Assembly: GCA_023014335.1 (NCBI GenBank) | Contig: JAECYW010000013.1 | Span: 868,001 to 932,000, forward strand | Reading direction: 5' to 3' | Length of the DNA: 64,000 nucleotides | Source of the DNA: Galerina marginata | Taxonomy: Eukaryota > Basidiomycota > Agaricomycetes > Agaricales > Galerinaceae | Shown here: in pieces, positions 11,441-25,907 of the stretch | How positions within the stretch are numbered: the first letter of the stretch is position 1 | Layout: every line of letters starts with the position of its first letter | Translations under genes and position numbers: made by a program | Notes under the pieces: model-generated | Told to the model about the DNA's origin: nothing | The model's input: the letters and a program-made list of their open reading frames with translations, nothing else | Databases searched by the model: none

Positions 11441-14400
11441 ATGAGTATGCGCTCTAGGACTAGGTCTGCAGGGGTTGCAGGTAAAGGTGCCTCCGCGGCA
11501 GTCATATCACAAGCGAAACCCAAGGCCCGCGGTCAGAAGCATCCTCAGCCTGGCGATATGGATGTGGATTCGGATGACGGAAAGGAGAACGCGAACCTGA
11601 AGATCTCCGCTAAACTCTCTACGATCAGCATTACCAACAAGAAGGGCAAAACAACAAAAGACAAGGCCCGAGATTCGCTGCGGCCTGTCGATTGTACTTG
11701 CAGCAAGGGCGATGACGGCTCGCCGATGATCCATTGCGCTGAATGCAGGATTTGGTATGTTCCCACTTATTTTTCCTACCCTGTGCACATCCTTGTATGC
11801 AATCATCGGTCTCAATGGGATTCCAGGTATCATTTCACATGCATGGATATAACAGAACCGGAGGCGGAGGAAATTAGTGAGTTTGTTTTAATATCATTCC
11901 TGTGAGGCATTCCTAACTGTTCTTTTGGAAAGGTGTATATATTTGTCCTACATGTACTGTATCGACACGTCGCCGTTCAGCTAGTGAGTGGATTGTTTCA
12001 TTTCTTCACTTATGTACCAGCTTGTTTTCGGCCGCCACAGCGCCTTCACTCGTAGTCTTCAATTTTTTTTTGGGGGGGGTGAAGCAACCAAGTTTTGTTT
12101 CTGTAACCTTGTGCTTGAGGATGATGATAACATTTGTTATCTGCATTCGCTTGTCTGCATCGCTCGGTCATCGCACTCTGCTTCTCTGATACGGCGAGTA
12201 ACCTTGGTACCTGCACTATGTCATGCGGTAGGAACTACCTGCGAAGCGCCTGTTACATGAGTCATGGTCTTATATGCGCTCGGTTTCGGCGTGGTGCCGA
12301 TGTTCCTACACTCGAACTTAATGGCTTGTATGAGTTCGCACTTCTCTGTTATATTGAAGGCAAACATCCACCAGGGTGGCACCATTCTAAGAAGCAGAGA
12401 GCAGCTATTTTTTCGTACTAGTTGTAGATACTTCTTGCTTGTGTGCCATCTTTGTTCTGTGTTTGTGCCCTTTCATGAGCTGACTTGGTGTTTTCTCCTT
12501 CAGTGACTTGGGAAGGGGAACAGGCAGTTGAAGAGTGCACGGAGGATGAAACAACCGTTATTTCAAGGAGGAAAGCTGCTTTGAAAACGCGGAAGAGGAC
12601 GCCAGAAACTAGATATGTGGTGGAGGAGTCAGAGGAAAGCGAGAGTAGCGAAGATGAATATGTTGAGGACAACAAAGAAACTGTGGGTAGGAATAAAGCT
12701 CCTGAAAAGGTGTGTTTGACTTGCACGAATTTTTTATTCTGTCGTTGAACTTTACTGTAGCGTCATAACCTTCCCCAACCACTTTCTTCGGAGTCAGATA
12801 CGGATTCTGCCGACAACAGTAGGAAACGGAGGTTAACCCGCAAGATATCCGTCTCGCCATCGCCTAGTGCGCATGGCCCTTCCAACTTAAAACGGAAGGC
12901 CACGACTGCATCTCAATCGTCTCCGGCTCACAAGCGCAAAAGGTCGGCGGATGACCAAACTACAGCTGATGACCCTGCTCGTAAATATTGTTTGGGAAAG
13001 CTGGAGGAGCTCTTTCGAGAAGTCTTTCTGCGATATCCACATGTCCGTCTTCCTGATGTTAATGACCAAGGCCATGATATGGCCATGGATGAAAGCATGA
13101 AGAACGACAAGACGAAGACCTTACAGAAGAAATTAGATGACTTGAGCGAAGAAGAGAAGGTGGCCTTGATTAGCGAGGCCCACCAGTTCGCGAAGGAGCT
13201 CGAGAGTTCCGTGTTCGAAATATATTCAGAACCAGATAAGGCTGGAAATCCTCACGCAAGCGGAAAATACAAGTGCGTCCCTCCCTACATCATATTTCTT
13301 TGAATTCACCTAATTGTCAAAATTGAATACGACCAACAGAGAACGTTTCCGGATGCTGCAATTTAATCTTAGCAAAGTTGACCGCGTCATTATTCACCAG
13401 CGCATCACCTCTGGGAATATTTCTGCAAAAGAGATTTCGTTGATGTCCTCTACTGACCTAGCAGACGAAGAGACGAAGCAATCCATCATGCTAGCCGAAC
13501 AAGAGGCACTCGAGCACTCGATCTTGCTGAAGTCAACGGCCCCACGTGCCAAAATCACACATAAGGGCCTGCAGGATATCGAGGATGTGAATGGCGAAGT
13601 TGCCAGTGCCCATGAGATCGAGCGCCTGAAAGAGCGTGAACAGGAGGAAGACGAGAGACGTGAAAGGGAACGACTGGCGCGCCTAAGGACCGTGCAGAGA
13701 CAGAGGACCGCCTCCGTCTCTGTGCCGCCGGAGTCTCCGACCGTGCCTATACATAGTCCAGCCATCGAGCAGCAGTGGGGCGCCCCTCCACCAGTGCCAC
13801 CTCACGCCCTGTTACCCACAACTGGGAAGACTGACGAAGTGCCAAGCGGCACATCCGCGCTATCTTCATTTTTGCAATCACCCGATGCCGCCATTACAAT
13901 GGAACCCGAACTAAATCTTGCGGATTTGATTAATATTGACGAGGAGCAAGAACCTACGCGCACATCGTTCGAGCAATCGTCGGCCAAGGACCCTTCGGGA
14001 GATCCTGCGTTGAATCTGACGTCATCGCCTGCCGATATTTTGCAGTTATCCTCAGGTACAACCATTCCGACGGGTATTTCCCCATTTGCTACACGTCAAA
14101 CACGCGCTGCTTCTTTCGACTTAAGCTCTCTGTGGAATGGTCCGAAGAACGAGCCTCCTGTTACTGTACCCTCGGCGGAGCCCCCTGCTGCGCCTTCGCC
14201 AGCCGTTGTAGAGGAACCAGCAGGTGAAGGTAGCGACAAAGATGATGCCATGGAACTAGAGAGCGTCGAGGCCAATGATCAGGACTTCGACATGTTTTTG
14301 GAGGAAAACCAACCCGAGTCACCCTCAGAATTGATAGTGACACCCATCCCACAGAAGGATGTCGAGAGTTTGCCCCAAGTATGGACCGGAAAAGTGAGAA

Positions 14401-15717
14401 TCTTTTTCTCTTCATCAATAGTCACCCTCCTGATTAATTGAACCTCAGATTACAATGCCTCTCGATTCGAGCGTTCCTCAAGAGACTGCTCTCATTGGAC
14501 GCCAAATAGCTGGTCGAACGCTTGCTCCAGATTCCCCTCTTTGGAAAACTCTATTTCCTTCAGACCAGCTAAGGATTGAAGGTCGTGTGCCTGTCACGAA
14601 TTCGGTGAAATATTTGGTGCAAATGCGAATGAACGCTACCAAAGAACTATATGCTGCCGCTTTTGTTCCAGCTTCTCCAGCAAATATAGAGGATTTTAAA
14701 ATCTTTTGCAATTTCTTAATCTCAAAAAGGTATGCTGCCTTGCCTTTCATTATTCTTTGTTCGGCTCACAGTAATTCGTGTAGTCGCCACGGTCTGGTTT
14801 TTCCATGGGGCAGTCGGCCCAAAGACTATCACCCAGGTCGGGAACTCTATATGATTCCTCTTCTCCAAACAGACCCGTTACCCGAATTTGTTGAGTTACT
14901 CGACGATCTGAAACTACCGAAAACACGTTCAAGAGACTATTTATTGGGTATTTGGATTCTTAACAAAGGAAAATTAGCACCCCTTCCCGGGACACTTGCA
15001 CAAAGTGCACCACCAACAGAGCCTAGTCAATCGGTTCCACATCTTCAAACGCCGCCAGCGAATCTGGGGCACAACACTCCTCCTGTTCCCCAGAACCATT
15101 TCGGCGCCATTCCAAATCAACCTCCGGTAGTGGCAGCGCCACTCTCTATGCCACCTATTTCAACACTCGCTGCAGAGGTTGCGTCACTCACACCCGAACA
15201 ACTACAGGAAGTCATTCGAACACTACAGGCAACATCGAACATGTTGCCCCTGACAGGAATACCGCAGCCTCCTCAACAGCCGCCTCCCTTTGTACAAAAT
15301 CAAGGGTTTCCTCCACATGGGACGACCCCACCAGTTTCAACTCGTACACCTCCTGCCCCTCTCAACACACAACCCTGGATACCACCTCCTCCCCCAGGTA
15401 CATATATGAATTATCCCCCTCCGAATGTTCCCTTTCAACAGCCACCTCGTGGCTTGAACTCTCCACCGCAAGCACCTTACGAGCGGCAAGATTACCCTCA
15501 AGAATATGATAGGGATTTCAGGCCAGGCCCTCACTATTCGCAAGGAAACCGAGGTAGTCAAAGCTGGCGGGGAAATGCCAGTAATCGAGGAGGGAGCAGA
15601 GGCAGAGGTCGGGGCGGCGGCGATGGATATGACCGTGACTTCAATTCCCGTCGCTCGAGTGATTCTGGTTGGCCTCGTCGACATAGAACTGATAGCCAGG
15701 GAGGACCACCTTGGTAG
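11441..15717 (+). CDS. BYE1: Bye1-like transcription factor: PHD finger, TFIIS central domain, SPOC domain
   Basis: Predicted nuclear protein of roughly 1,130 residues. After a basic N-terminus comes a PHD finger built across three exons (CTCSKGDDGSPMIHCAEC, then WYHFTCMDI, then VYICPTC). The TFIIS central domain (LGKLEELFREVFL ... KYKERFRMLQFNL) and a SPOC domain (WTGKITMPL ... CNFLISKSRHGLVF) follow. This order matches yeast Bye1, which binds RNA polymerase II and H3K4-methylated chromatin. The C-terminus is Pro/Gln-rich and ends in an RG-rich tail. The first ATG is 11441; the in-frame codon before it is GTG. Introns have good GT-AG consensus, but the one after the PHD finger (about 11983-12503) is unusually long. 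The gene converges with the polyol dehydrogenase. Identification is confident; orthology to Bye1 rests on domain order. Confidence 0.88.
11983..12503 (+). other. Long intron of the BYE1-like gene
   Basis: This intron is about 520 nt, roughly ten times the usual size here. It begins GTGAGTGG and ends CTCCTTCAG, and joining its flanks keeps the frame (CGTTCAGCTA + TGACTTGGG). It holds an abrupt homopolymer tract, ten T followed by eight G, at about 12062-12079. I recognise no coding sequence or mobile-element ends inside it. Confidence 0.7.
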
Positions 15718-16040
15718 ACGATTTGAAAGTCGTTGTGTTTGTAATTTTGGCCAAATGCCTAACTTATTTCTAGTTTCTAGGATCTCTATATTTTACTCAG
15801 ATTCGAATCTTCATTCTTACTTTACGTCCTCTCATTGTCTACTCTACTATCTCGCGATATTGTGACTTGGACCCATGCATGTTGGATTGACCCAAACATC
15901 GCGATCGCTTTGATGCAACACATAGTTACAAAAAGGAACCAAAAAAATTGTATGTAATCAGATAGTATGTATTCGGACATGGCGTTCCTTTTTCAACTTC
16001 AAACCAACTTCATCAAAGAACGAGCAATAATAAGTGTTCA
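15718..16040. other. Convergent 3' intergenic region
   Basis: This is the 3' flank shared by the BYE1-like gene and the polyol dehydrogenase. It is AT-rich, as expected for polyadenylation regions. I see no further feature in it. Confidence 0.6.
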
Positions 16041-17639
16041 TCAATCCTGAATCTGGACTTTGATGGCTCCTTGGGCTGGATCAGCCGCAACATGGAAAGC
16101 CGCAACGGCATCTTCCAAAGGGAACCTATGTGTGACAAGGGGCTTTATGTCAATCAAGCCACCGGCAACCAGACGGATGGCTTTAGGATACTGGAAATAA
16201 CGCATCAGCTACAGAACAACCTGCACGATTGTTTCACTGACTTGATTAGCGTAGCGATATTGGAAGCTAACATCGATCTCGTTTGCACTCAGGTGCATGA
16301 AAGGGAACTGACAAATAGAGAAATCAGACATTTCGCCTGTTGCAAATACTTTTTGTTTCTCTGCTAACCACTTGTTCGTTCTTGCCAACACCAATGATGA
16401 AGACCTTTCCGCCAAACTTCATGGACTGACACAATTTTCAGCTGATTGGTCTGAAAAAATGTCTAAAATACCTACGTAAACGGCTGTGTGGACACTGCTC
16501 TCGACGCCAGTGCATTCCAACGCGACGGACAATGGAAGCCCTGCTGCCTGTTTGACTTGTTCGGCCTGCTCCTTCGAAGTGGTGTTCCGCGAAATCAGGA
16601 CAGTGCGTACACCGGGGACCAGTTTTTTCGCGAAATCCAATCGGCTTTGGAAGAGGTCTGTGATTACAATTGGCTCCGCTCCAGCAGCTCTCGCAGACAG
16701 GAGGGATATAAGACCAATGGGACCAGCACCGCTATGTCGAACGTTAAGCCGTATTCATGGGTTGGCATATTTGTGAAATACCAAATGAGAAGGGGGTCTC
16801 CAAGCCGAAGACCGGACCGTTCAATTCCAGCGAGGGCAACAGCTAAAGGTTCGCAGAGCGATCCTTCCTCGAAAGAGACCGAGTCAGGAAGACGATGGAG
16901 CCATTGGGCCGGGTGAAGATGCCATCGCGTCAAAGTTCCTGCGATTACATGGTGATTAATTTCTGCAATAACTTGAATAACGGAACCATTACCATGGAAA
17001 GGTGGAGTCGAGAAGAAAACCACATCCGGGCAGGCATTGTACCGCCCGGTCCTGCAGGCATCGCAGGAGGGCTGAGAGCAGGGTACTCCAGCCTCAATGG
17101 CAACTCGATCACCTGCAATCAAATTAGTTGAGGTTTCTAGGAGCAGACATGAACCAAGTTACCCGCTTTCCACTGAGTAACGTCTTCACCAACTTCTACG
17201 ACTTCTCCAGCAGATTCGTGACCAGACCCGCACTAGATTACGTTCGAGTCGTCTCCATTCTCTATATCTCAAATTCAAAGACGAAGGAAAGACTGACTTC
17301 ATCGGTCACGACCATGGAGTCACCAATCCTGCCATGTTGCCAGAAATGAACGTCACTCCTATGAAAATCAGGTTGGTCTCTCGCCCCCATGCGCAACAAG
17401 AAAATACATTACCCGCAAATACCAGTGGCACGGACGTGAAGAAGAACTTGTCCAGGACCAGGCTTGGGTCGAGGCTTTTGAACAAGGTGAATTTCATGAG
17501 CGGGATTGTAGAAAGCAGCAATATTAGCATCAGGAGCGGGTTTCTCTCCTAGTTTCAGAACCCTGAATTCAGGGTGATCCAGGATCTTCCTAGGACTATA
17601 GACCTCTGCATTCCCAACTTCTGTTTGCGTGGTAGACAT
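16041..17639 (-). CDS. Zinc-dependent polyol dehydrogenase (L-arabinitol/sorbitol dehydrogenase type)
   Basis: Medium-chain dehydrogenase of about 390 residues, predicted cytosolic, NAD(P)-dependent oxidation of a polyol. The first exon (ATG at 17637-17639) runs to VRATGICG, carrying the catalytic-zinc Cys; later exons give [15 protein letters not shown] (zinc-binding His-Glu), [19 protein letters not shown] with structural-zinc-like cysteines, [24 protein letters not shown], and a Rossmann segment starting [19 protein letters not shown]. The C-terminus ([15 protein letters not shown] ... KVQIQD) ends at the TGA in 16041-16043. At least six short introns split the gene. The [10 protein letters not shown] region and four cysteines favour the L-arabinitol 4-dehydrogenase/sorbitol dehydrogenase group over alcohol dehydrogenases. 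Substrate choice cannot be decided from sequence alone. Confidence 0.85.
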
Positions 17640-18102
17640 TGTATAAACTCAAGGGAGTGAATCAAGAAGTCAGGGAATCACTGGCAGGAAGCAAGAGATG
17701 CTGGAATAAAGGTGTGTGGATCTGGAGCGATGGATATTCACGGGAGTGGGTCTTATAGCTGGTCAGTTGCCGTGTATTCTGAAGGATACCACGGCAAAGA
17801 ACCGCATGTATTTTCCAGGAAATTCGACTTCATGGTCAGGAGGGCAGATAGGAGAGTCATGGACGGACTTTTTCAGGACATTTGGTTCCGGTCTAACCGG
17901 TAGACGGGCCGTGCTGCCATTCCTTTCAACGTTGAAAAGTTCAAAGTTCAAAGCAGCGTCGACCAAGTATCGACACAAAACACGTAGAAAGGTGAACGTC
18001 TTGCGATTAAGTATACAACCCAAGGTATGAGGACCTCTTAGTTATAGCGTAGATATTTACAACAAAAGGCAACATTTAAATTGATCATCTAGTGGTACTT
18101 TG
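17640..18102. other. Intergenic: polyol dehydrogenase promoter and NDR kinase 3' flank
   Basis: The interval separates two minus-strand genes. Short ORFs here lack a recognisable product. No repeat or RNA gene was seen. Confidence 0.5.
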
Positions 18103-20042
<1,940 letters not shown>

Positions 20043-20711
20043 CGTGTTATGACTTTCAGGAGGTTTCTGGTAGATGCCAAAAAGTAGTACAGGGTCTCCG
20101 TCCACGACAAAAGAGGGCTGTCGAGAAATGGGTGGGGGTGGTCTGAAGAAAGATGAAAATAATTATTGGCGTGGTGCTTAATCTGGCTCCTTCACAATGG
20201 TTGCCCTGGTCTTCGGCATATATTATTAAAAACCAACCACCACCACATGATGTCCCACGAAATCCAAGTTCATCGTTCACTTGTTTTATTTTACTTATGT
20301 AAATGTGAAAGCATCATTTGCAAAAGCCTCGAGGACCGCGTGTATATGTTCAAAAAGTCAAGGAACATACATCTGCTACCTTAGGAGCCTTGATCGACTT
20401 TGATTGACAGAAGTTTGAAGAAAGGACAAGGTCCGGGTCAAGCCTCAATGACACCTGCAACACTGTCCGCTCTTTTCTATGAACGACAGGCATGAGGTCT
20501 ACTCCGATTTTTAGGTGGTATTGTTTTCAAAATAATACTGTTAGATAAACGTGGAGGCTCTTGAAAGAAATGCCTCCGTCGTTTGAAATATTAGGGGATG
20601 GTTATTTGATGAGCCTGTTGCCAAACAGACTAGGACTCGAGAGCCTCAACTCATCGCTATCGCATTTCACTTCGATTCAAACTCTCAAGCTCTCTCCTTA
20701 TCAAAGCTATC
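20043..20711. other. Divergent promoter region, NDR kinase and PRP4
   Basis: A 669-bp interval between divergent genes. It must hold both promoters and may hold an unrecognised 5' exon of the kinase. ORFs here are short and begin with non-ATG codons or lack similarity known to me. Confidence 0.5.
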
Positions 20712-22612
20712 ATGACAGAGCTCACCCTCGACACGCTAGTTGACGATGGGAATTATCTTGGAACAGAAAGAGCTCGTCTCGAAAACAAAGTCATCCTCGA
20801 TGAACTTGAACGAAAGAAGAAAGCCCGTTCAATGGCCGTGCCTACCGATGATAACCGTGTCAAGGCCCGACTGAGAGAAATCGGAGAGCCTATCACTCTT
20901 TTCGGAGAACGGGTAAGCGCAATATTCGCTATATCCACCCCTGTTCCAAACGTTCTTACAGGCCGCAGATCGACGAGACCGTCTAATTTATGTCCTTTCA
21001 CAAATAAATGCCGCGCGAGGGGATGATGCCATGCATGTTGACGATGAGTCGTCGGACGAGAGCGAAGACCAAGTGTGTATTAATAGTTTCTTTCGATGGT
21101 ACACTGACCATTTTGCTTTGAAGGAGGAAGAATTCTACTCGCCAGGATCTGAGGAACTGTTGGAAGCAAGGAGAAGAATAGCCGAATATTCTCTTCCTAG
21201 GTTGGATTTTGCTGGTCGATCTAGACAAGGTGCTTACAATGCTTCTTGCTTCTGTTTTCCCTTAACAGAGCTCAAAAACGGGTCGCCCAACAGCGATTAG
21301 ACAGTAAAATGGATCTTGGGCGGGTAGTTGACATTCGCAAAAAGGTCTTCGCCGAAGTTAGAGTGAGTCGTCTAGGCCCTCTTTTATTCTGCATAATTTA
21401 CCAAGTGTAACAGAAATTCTCAAACCTTGGATCACAAATTGGCGACGAACGACCGATTTCCCAAGTACGGTTTGCACCTAATAACCAAATTCTTGCGACA
21501 GGAAGCTGGTCAGGGACAGTAAAACTGTGGAATGTACCGGCTTGCACTCCTATTCGTTCTTTGCGAGGTCATAGTGACCGAGTAGGAGGCGTTGCTTGGC
21601 ATCCTCAGGCGACATTATCCCAAGGCCCTGATCTTGTCAACCTTGTCAGTGGAGGTGGGGAGGGTAATGTAAATTTGTGGTCAATGGACAGGTTTGTTCT
21701 AAATAACTCCTATCTCATGTCATTGACCACATTCATGTTTCTAGCGAAAGTCCTCTTTCTGTGCTGAAGGGCCATCAAGACCGTGTCTGTCGCGTCGCTT
21801 TCCATCCTTCCGGAGACTATGTTGCCAGTGCAAGCTTTGACACGACGTGGAGGTTGTGGGATGTGAATACATCGAAAGAACTCTTACTGCAAGAAGGCCA
21901 TTCAAAAGAGGTGTATTCAGTCGATTTTCAGAATGATGGTTCTTTAGTAGGCTCAGGGTGCGTTATATTGTCGCTGCGCTGTACATGAACCAACTGTTCT
22001 CTTCAGTGGCCTTGACGCTATCGGCCGAATTTGGGATTTGCGAACGGGACGAACCGCTATGGTCCTCGACGGACATATCCAGGCAATATTTTCCATCGCC
22101 TTTTCACCTACTGGGTTCGGATGTTTTTTAATGTCCCAATGCTCGTGACTAATATTCCTCCTTCTAGTTATCAAGTAGCTACAGGTGCTGGCGATGACAC
22201 GATACGTATCTGGGATATGCGAGCCATCAAATCCATGTACACCATTCCTGCCCACGTCTCAAATGTGGCGGACGTTAGGTTCTTCCACGCAAATGACCTT
22301 TACTTCCAACCTGTCTCGTCTACGGATGTCACGATGAATGGCACAGATGAGAGCCAACCAAAGCGGGACGCTCCTGAAAAGGAATTCGCTGCAGCTGAAG
22401 AAGAGTGGCGATATCGTTCAGGGTTGTTCTTTGCCAGTGCAGGATACGATGGCTTTGTCAAACTCTGGAGTGCAGATGATTGGCAGCTTTTGAAAAGACT
22501 GACAACGGATGCCGGCAAAGTTATGTCAGTCGACATTTCCAGCGACGGCAATATGCTCGTATCTGGAACTTATAACCGAAACTTCCAATTATTTACACCG
22601 GAAGATGTCTAA
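20712..22612 (+). CDS. PRP4: U4/U6 small nuclear ribonucleoprotein Prp4 (WD40 protein)
   Basis: Spliceosome component of about 530 residues acting in the U4/U6.U5 tri-snRNP in the nucleus. The N-terminal SFM/Prp4-type helical motif is visible across the first intron ([17 protein letters not shown] joined to [12 protein letters not shown]). An acidic stretch ([14 protein letters not shown]) and a basic helix follow. The C-terminal half is a WD40 propeller: repeats carrying [79 protein letters not shown] and [11 protein letters not shown]. Introns interrupt the propeller between blades with good GT-AG sites. The stop at 22610-22612 follows [18 protein letters not shown]. The 3' end converges with the MBF factor gene, 144 bp away. 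Confidence 0.93.
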
Positions 22613-22756
22613 GCCACGCAAATGGCATCTTAGATAACAATTGTGATGCACAAAAGTGCGGTGATATACAGTGAGGAATCGAGTTTACAATGTAGCTAAA
22701 TAATGCCATCGCGGACCTAGAAGGACTGGTTCAACACAAGAAAAAATGGACAGACA

Positions 22757-25564
22757 TCAGTCGCAAACCTTCTGCATAAAACCTGATACACGACCCAAAT
22801 CAACTATTTGAGCTTCACTTTCCACGGCAATGACAAGATTTTCCAGCATCTGTTGAGAGTCAGTCAGGACATTTGTCCCAGTCAACTGAATTCTACAATT
22901 ACTCACATCTTCAACTTTATCAATCGGAAGACCAGTACACAGCGCGACAATCTTCTTACATTGGTACTCTTTTTCTGCCGTCGCACCTTGCAAGCCTTTC
23001 AGCCGAGCCTTAACAAGTTCTTCCATCCGCATATGCCAAGCCTTCAGCCTCCTCAATTTAATCAAAGTCGCCACAGAATCCGCTGTAGGTAATGGCGGCT
23101 CCGAATCGACACTGAATGAGATATCGACTGAACCTCCAATGCCAATCATAGTTGAATTTGATCCGCGATATTGGAAGGCAGGCCCAGCAGTGTCGCGGGC
23201 GTCATTGGCATCGAGGTCTGTGCGACCCGTCCAGTCAAACTGGTCCTCCTCGACAATAGCCTTCTCCACGTTTCTAACACGTTGATTGACTTGGTCAAGT
23301 TCACCACAGCGAGCTTGCCACTGTTGGATTTGTTTGCGCTGTTCGGATAGCTCGCGTGTTGCAGCACGTAGATGGGCTTGTGTAACGTCGAGTGCGTCTT
23401 GTTTGGTCTTAATTTCACCTTGGAAATCAGCACTTAAGCCTTGGATCATGTTTGTCATATCTAAAAATATGTGAGATGAGGCAGTGGAGATTGTTGAAGG
23501 CGTCCTAGAGACGAACCTGCTATCACATCTTGACTCTTTTGAACTGTCGGCGGAGGTCCTGAACGTAAAGACGATAAAATATCTTCTGCTCGTGGACCGC
23601 CACTGAGCTCCTACATAGAGGCATTAAAATCAGGCGTATTATTAAAGTTCTAGAAAGATACTAACTTCAGTCTCGACCCCAAAATCACCCGGTCGTAGAC
23701 CCAACTTATTGGGCAATATTCGGTTTGCACCGACGTCCAATAATGTCCTGACTAAACTTCGGTTACCAACCCTGGCGGCGATATTCAATGCAGTATCGCC
23801 ATGTTCGTCTTGGAGATCTACAACAGAACGAAAGTCGCCGTCTTGTTGTTGTGCAATCCACATGAAAATCTGGTCGAGGTAATACCGGGCGGCAACTGCG
23901 CGCCCTTTGACGCCCGCAAGAGAAACAATGTGATGGATTACAGATTTTCGTGATGTGTCCAAGGTACGGATGGAGGAGTGAAGTGCGACTACGAGCAATC
24001 CGAATGACTGTTGGTCAGCATTATGGGTTGCAAGACAAGCACGAATAAGAGGCGTCTCTCCTAAGAAGTTGCCCCGGTGAATATCAGCTCCGTTAATTTT
24101 CAGTGCATCGACGGTTTGCTGCCTTCCGAGGCTTGCAGCTAGATGTAGAGCGGTATGCCCTTGATCATCTAAGATGGTGTCCACATCAAAAACAGTCGAC
24201 GAGGCGTCATGATTTGATGGGTCCGAGGATATTTCTCGAAGCAAATCAAGAACTGGAGCAGGATCGTCCCGTTGACAAATTGAAGCTACGACCGCTGCTC
24301 GTCGGCTATCTTTGTAATGAGAGACTGGCTCGCCAGCACGTGGAAGAGAAGGTTTGGACGCAAAGCGAGTTTTATGGGCGTCAAGCTCAGGCAATTCGGC
24401 CGGCTTTCCAGGAGCTCCATTCGCAATAGACAACGAACTAGTTCCATTAAATGTTTGCTGAGATGTGAGATGAAGAGCGGAACCAGTTTGTGTCCGTGAT
24501 GTTGTCGGCCAGTTATTCGGCTGAGAAGAAGATTCCTGAGTAACAAAGTCTGTGCGAGGACGTTTAGCAGGCGAGGGGTTTTCTTCGCCGTTTATTTGAG
24601 AGTTGGCAGACGGTGGTCTTGACCGGTCCAATTGCGCGAATTCTGGACAAGGTATTCCGGGTTAACAACAGTCATGCAACCAGAAAAGAAGGAAAATAAA
24701 CCTAGAGGGATACCAGCCATATTGTCGACATCGGCCTCTGACCGGTTCCGTTTCAGACCCGTGGCCGGCGGAGGCGTCTGTGAGGTATGTGGTGATTGAC
24801 CATATCCACCTGTTTGATAAGGACCAGGAGACACGAAACCCGAAGATCTAGCTTGAGCTAAAGCAGAAAGACCAGAAGTCGAGGGCGTAAAGAGTCCTTG
24901 GGCCCTTCCCTGATTGAGCAGACGAAGAGCAGAACCGGGCATGATAGGTGGTGGCGCGAGGGAGGAAGGCAATGGCATGTAATTGCCCGTGGCTCCAATA
25001 CTTGAGTATGATGAAGAAGCTGAGAGCGGACGGGGAGATGCAGTGCCGGCGGGAGTGCTAACTGGCAGTGCCCCTAGCGAGCTGGTGCTCGGAGTAAAAT
25101 CAAATAACGGTGATAATAGTGGTGCAACTCCATATTGTAGCGCGATGTCGCGTCCTCTTTCTAGGGGAATCCTAAAGTTAAGGAGAAAGGGAAACAAATA
25201 TTTACGCGTTTCTAATTCATGGATCGAAAGCACGTACCATGTTCCCTGGTACTTGCCATACCCGCCCTGCACAATCTCATGTTTCCCAGGCAAAATTTCT
25301 TTCTCGAGTATCTTTGTTCTTCGACCTTTGTCGACGCCGGCTACTTTGAGGATTTGTGTCGCGTTAACATATGAGTCGTTTCTTCTGCGCATGACAGCGA
25401 TGCCTCGAACCATACACTCGTACACCTAGATCACGACGCGACCGTGTCAGAAGTAAATTAGCAATGCAGTGAATAAGACGGAATACCTGGACCGAGGAAT
25501 AAACTGCATTGTATATTTTTACTGGAGGTTGAGTGCTTCCTGGCGCTCTTGGACCTGCCTGCAT
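22757..25564 (-). CDS. MBP1: MBF/SBF transcription factor with APSES DNA-binding domain and ankyrin repeats (Mbp1/Swi4/Res type)
   Basis: Cell-cycle regulator of about 820 residues that should bind G1/S promoters. The APSES/KilA-N domain is assembled from exons encoding [66 protein letters not shown] and [17 protein letters not shown] Ser/Pro-rich linker with a basic [10 protein letters not shown] segment follows. Ankyrin repeats come next ([50 protein letters not shown]), then a coiled-coil and C-terminal helical region ending [10 protein letters not shown] at 22757. I chose the ATG at 25562-25564 ([10 protein letters not shown]) because the upstream in-frame ORF begins with TTG after a stop. 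One C-terminal intron is 57 nt and stop-free. YVC1 diverges upstream. Confidence 0.92.
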
Positions 25565-25907
25565 TTTGTCTGACGCTTGGGAGGACAAGGGGACTGGAGG
25601 ACAAGTTGATGGCGCCAAAGCAGGTCAGGTGTCTTGTGCCACAGGGTCCACAACGCGACAACGCGTGCGTCGGAGCTGCAATTCGTAAGTCCTCGTTTCG
25701 GGTTTTCATGATCACTTTCTGACGACATTTCGTGGACACCTTTACCACAAACCTGCCGGTCCTCATAGCGAGCACACCGTTGTATGCTACGAATCAAGAT
25801 CAATGTGAGGCTATTTTGCTGTTGCTCGCATGCCTGAGTCTGACACCGGTGATATCATTAGACACCCTGGTTAATGAGGCTTGTGTTCGTCTCTCCAACC
25901 CACCCTC
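25565..25907. promoter_or_regulatory. Divergent MBP1/YVC1 promoter with two MCB-like boxes
   Basis: This 343-bp interval separates the two divergent start codons. It contains ACGCGT at 25661-25666, a perfect MCB core, and ACGCGA at 25653-25658, eight bases away (start to start). MCB is the established binding site of the MBF factor, the class of protein encoded next door. Autoregulation is an inference from motif position. Confidence 0.45.
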
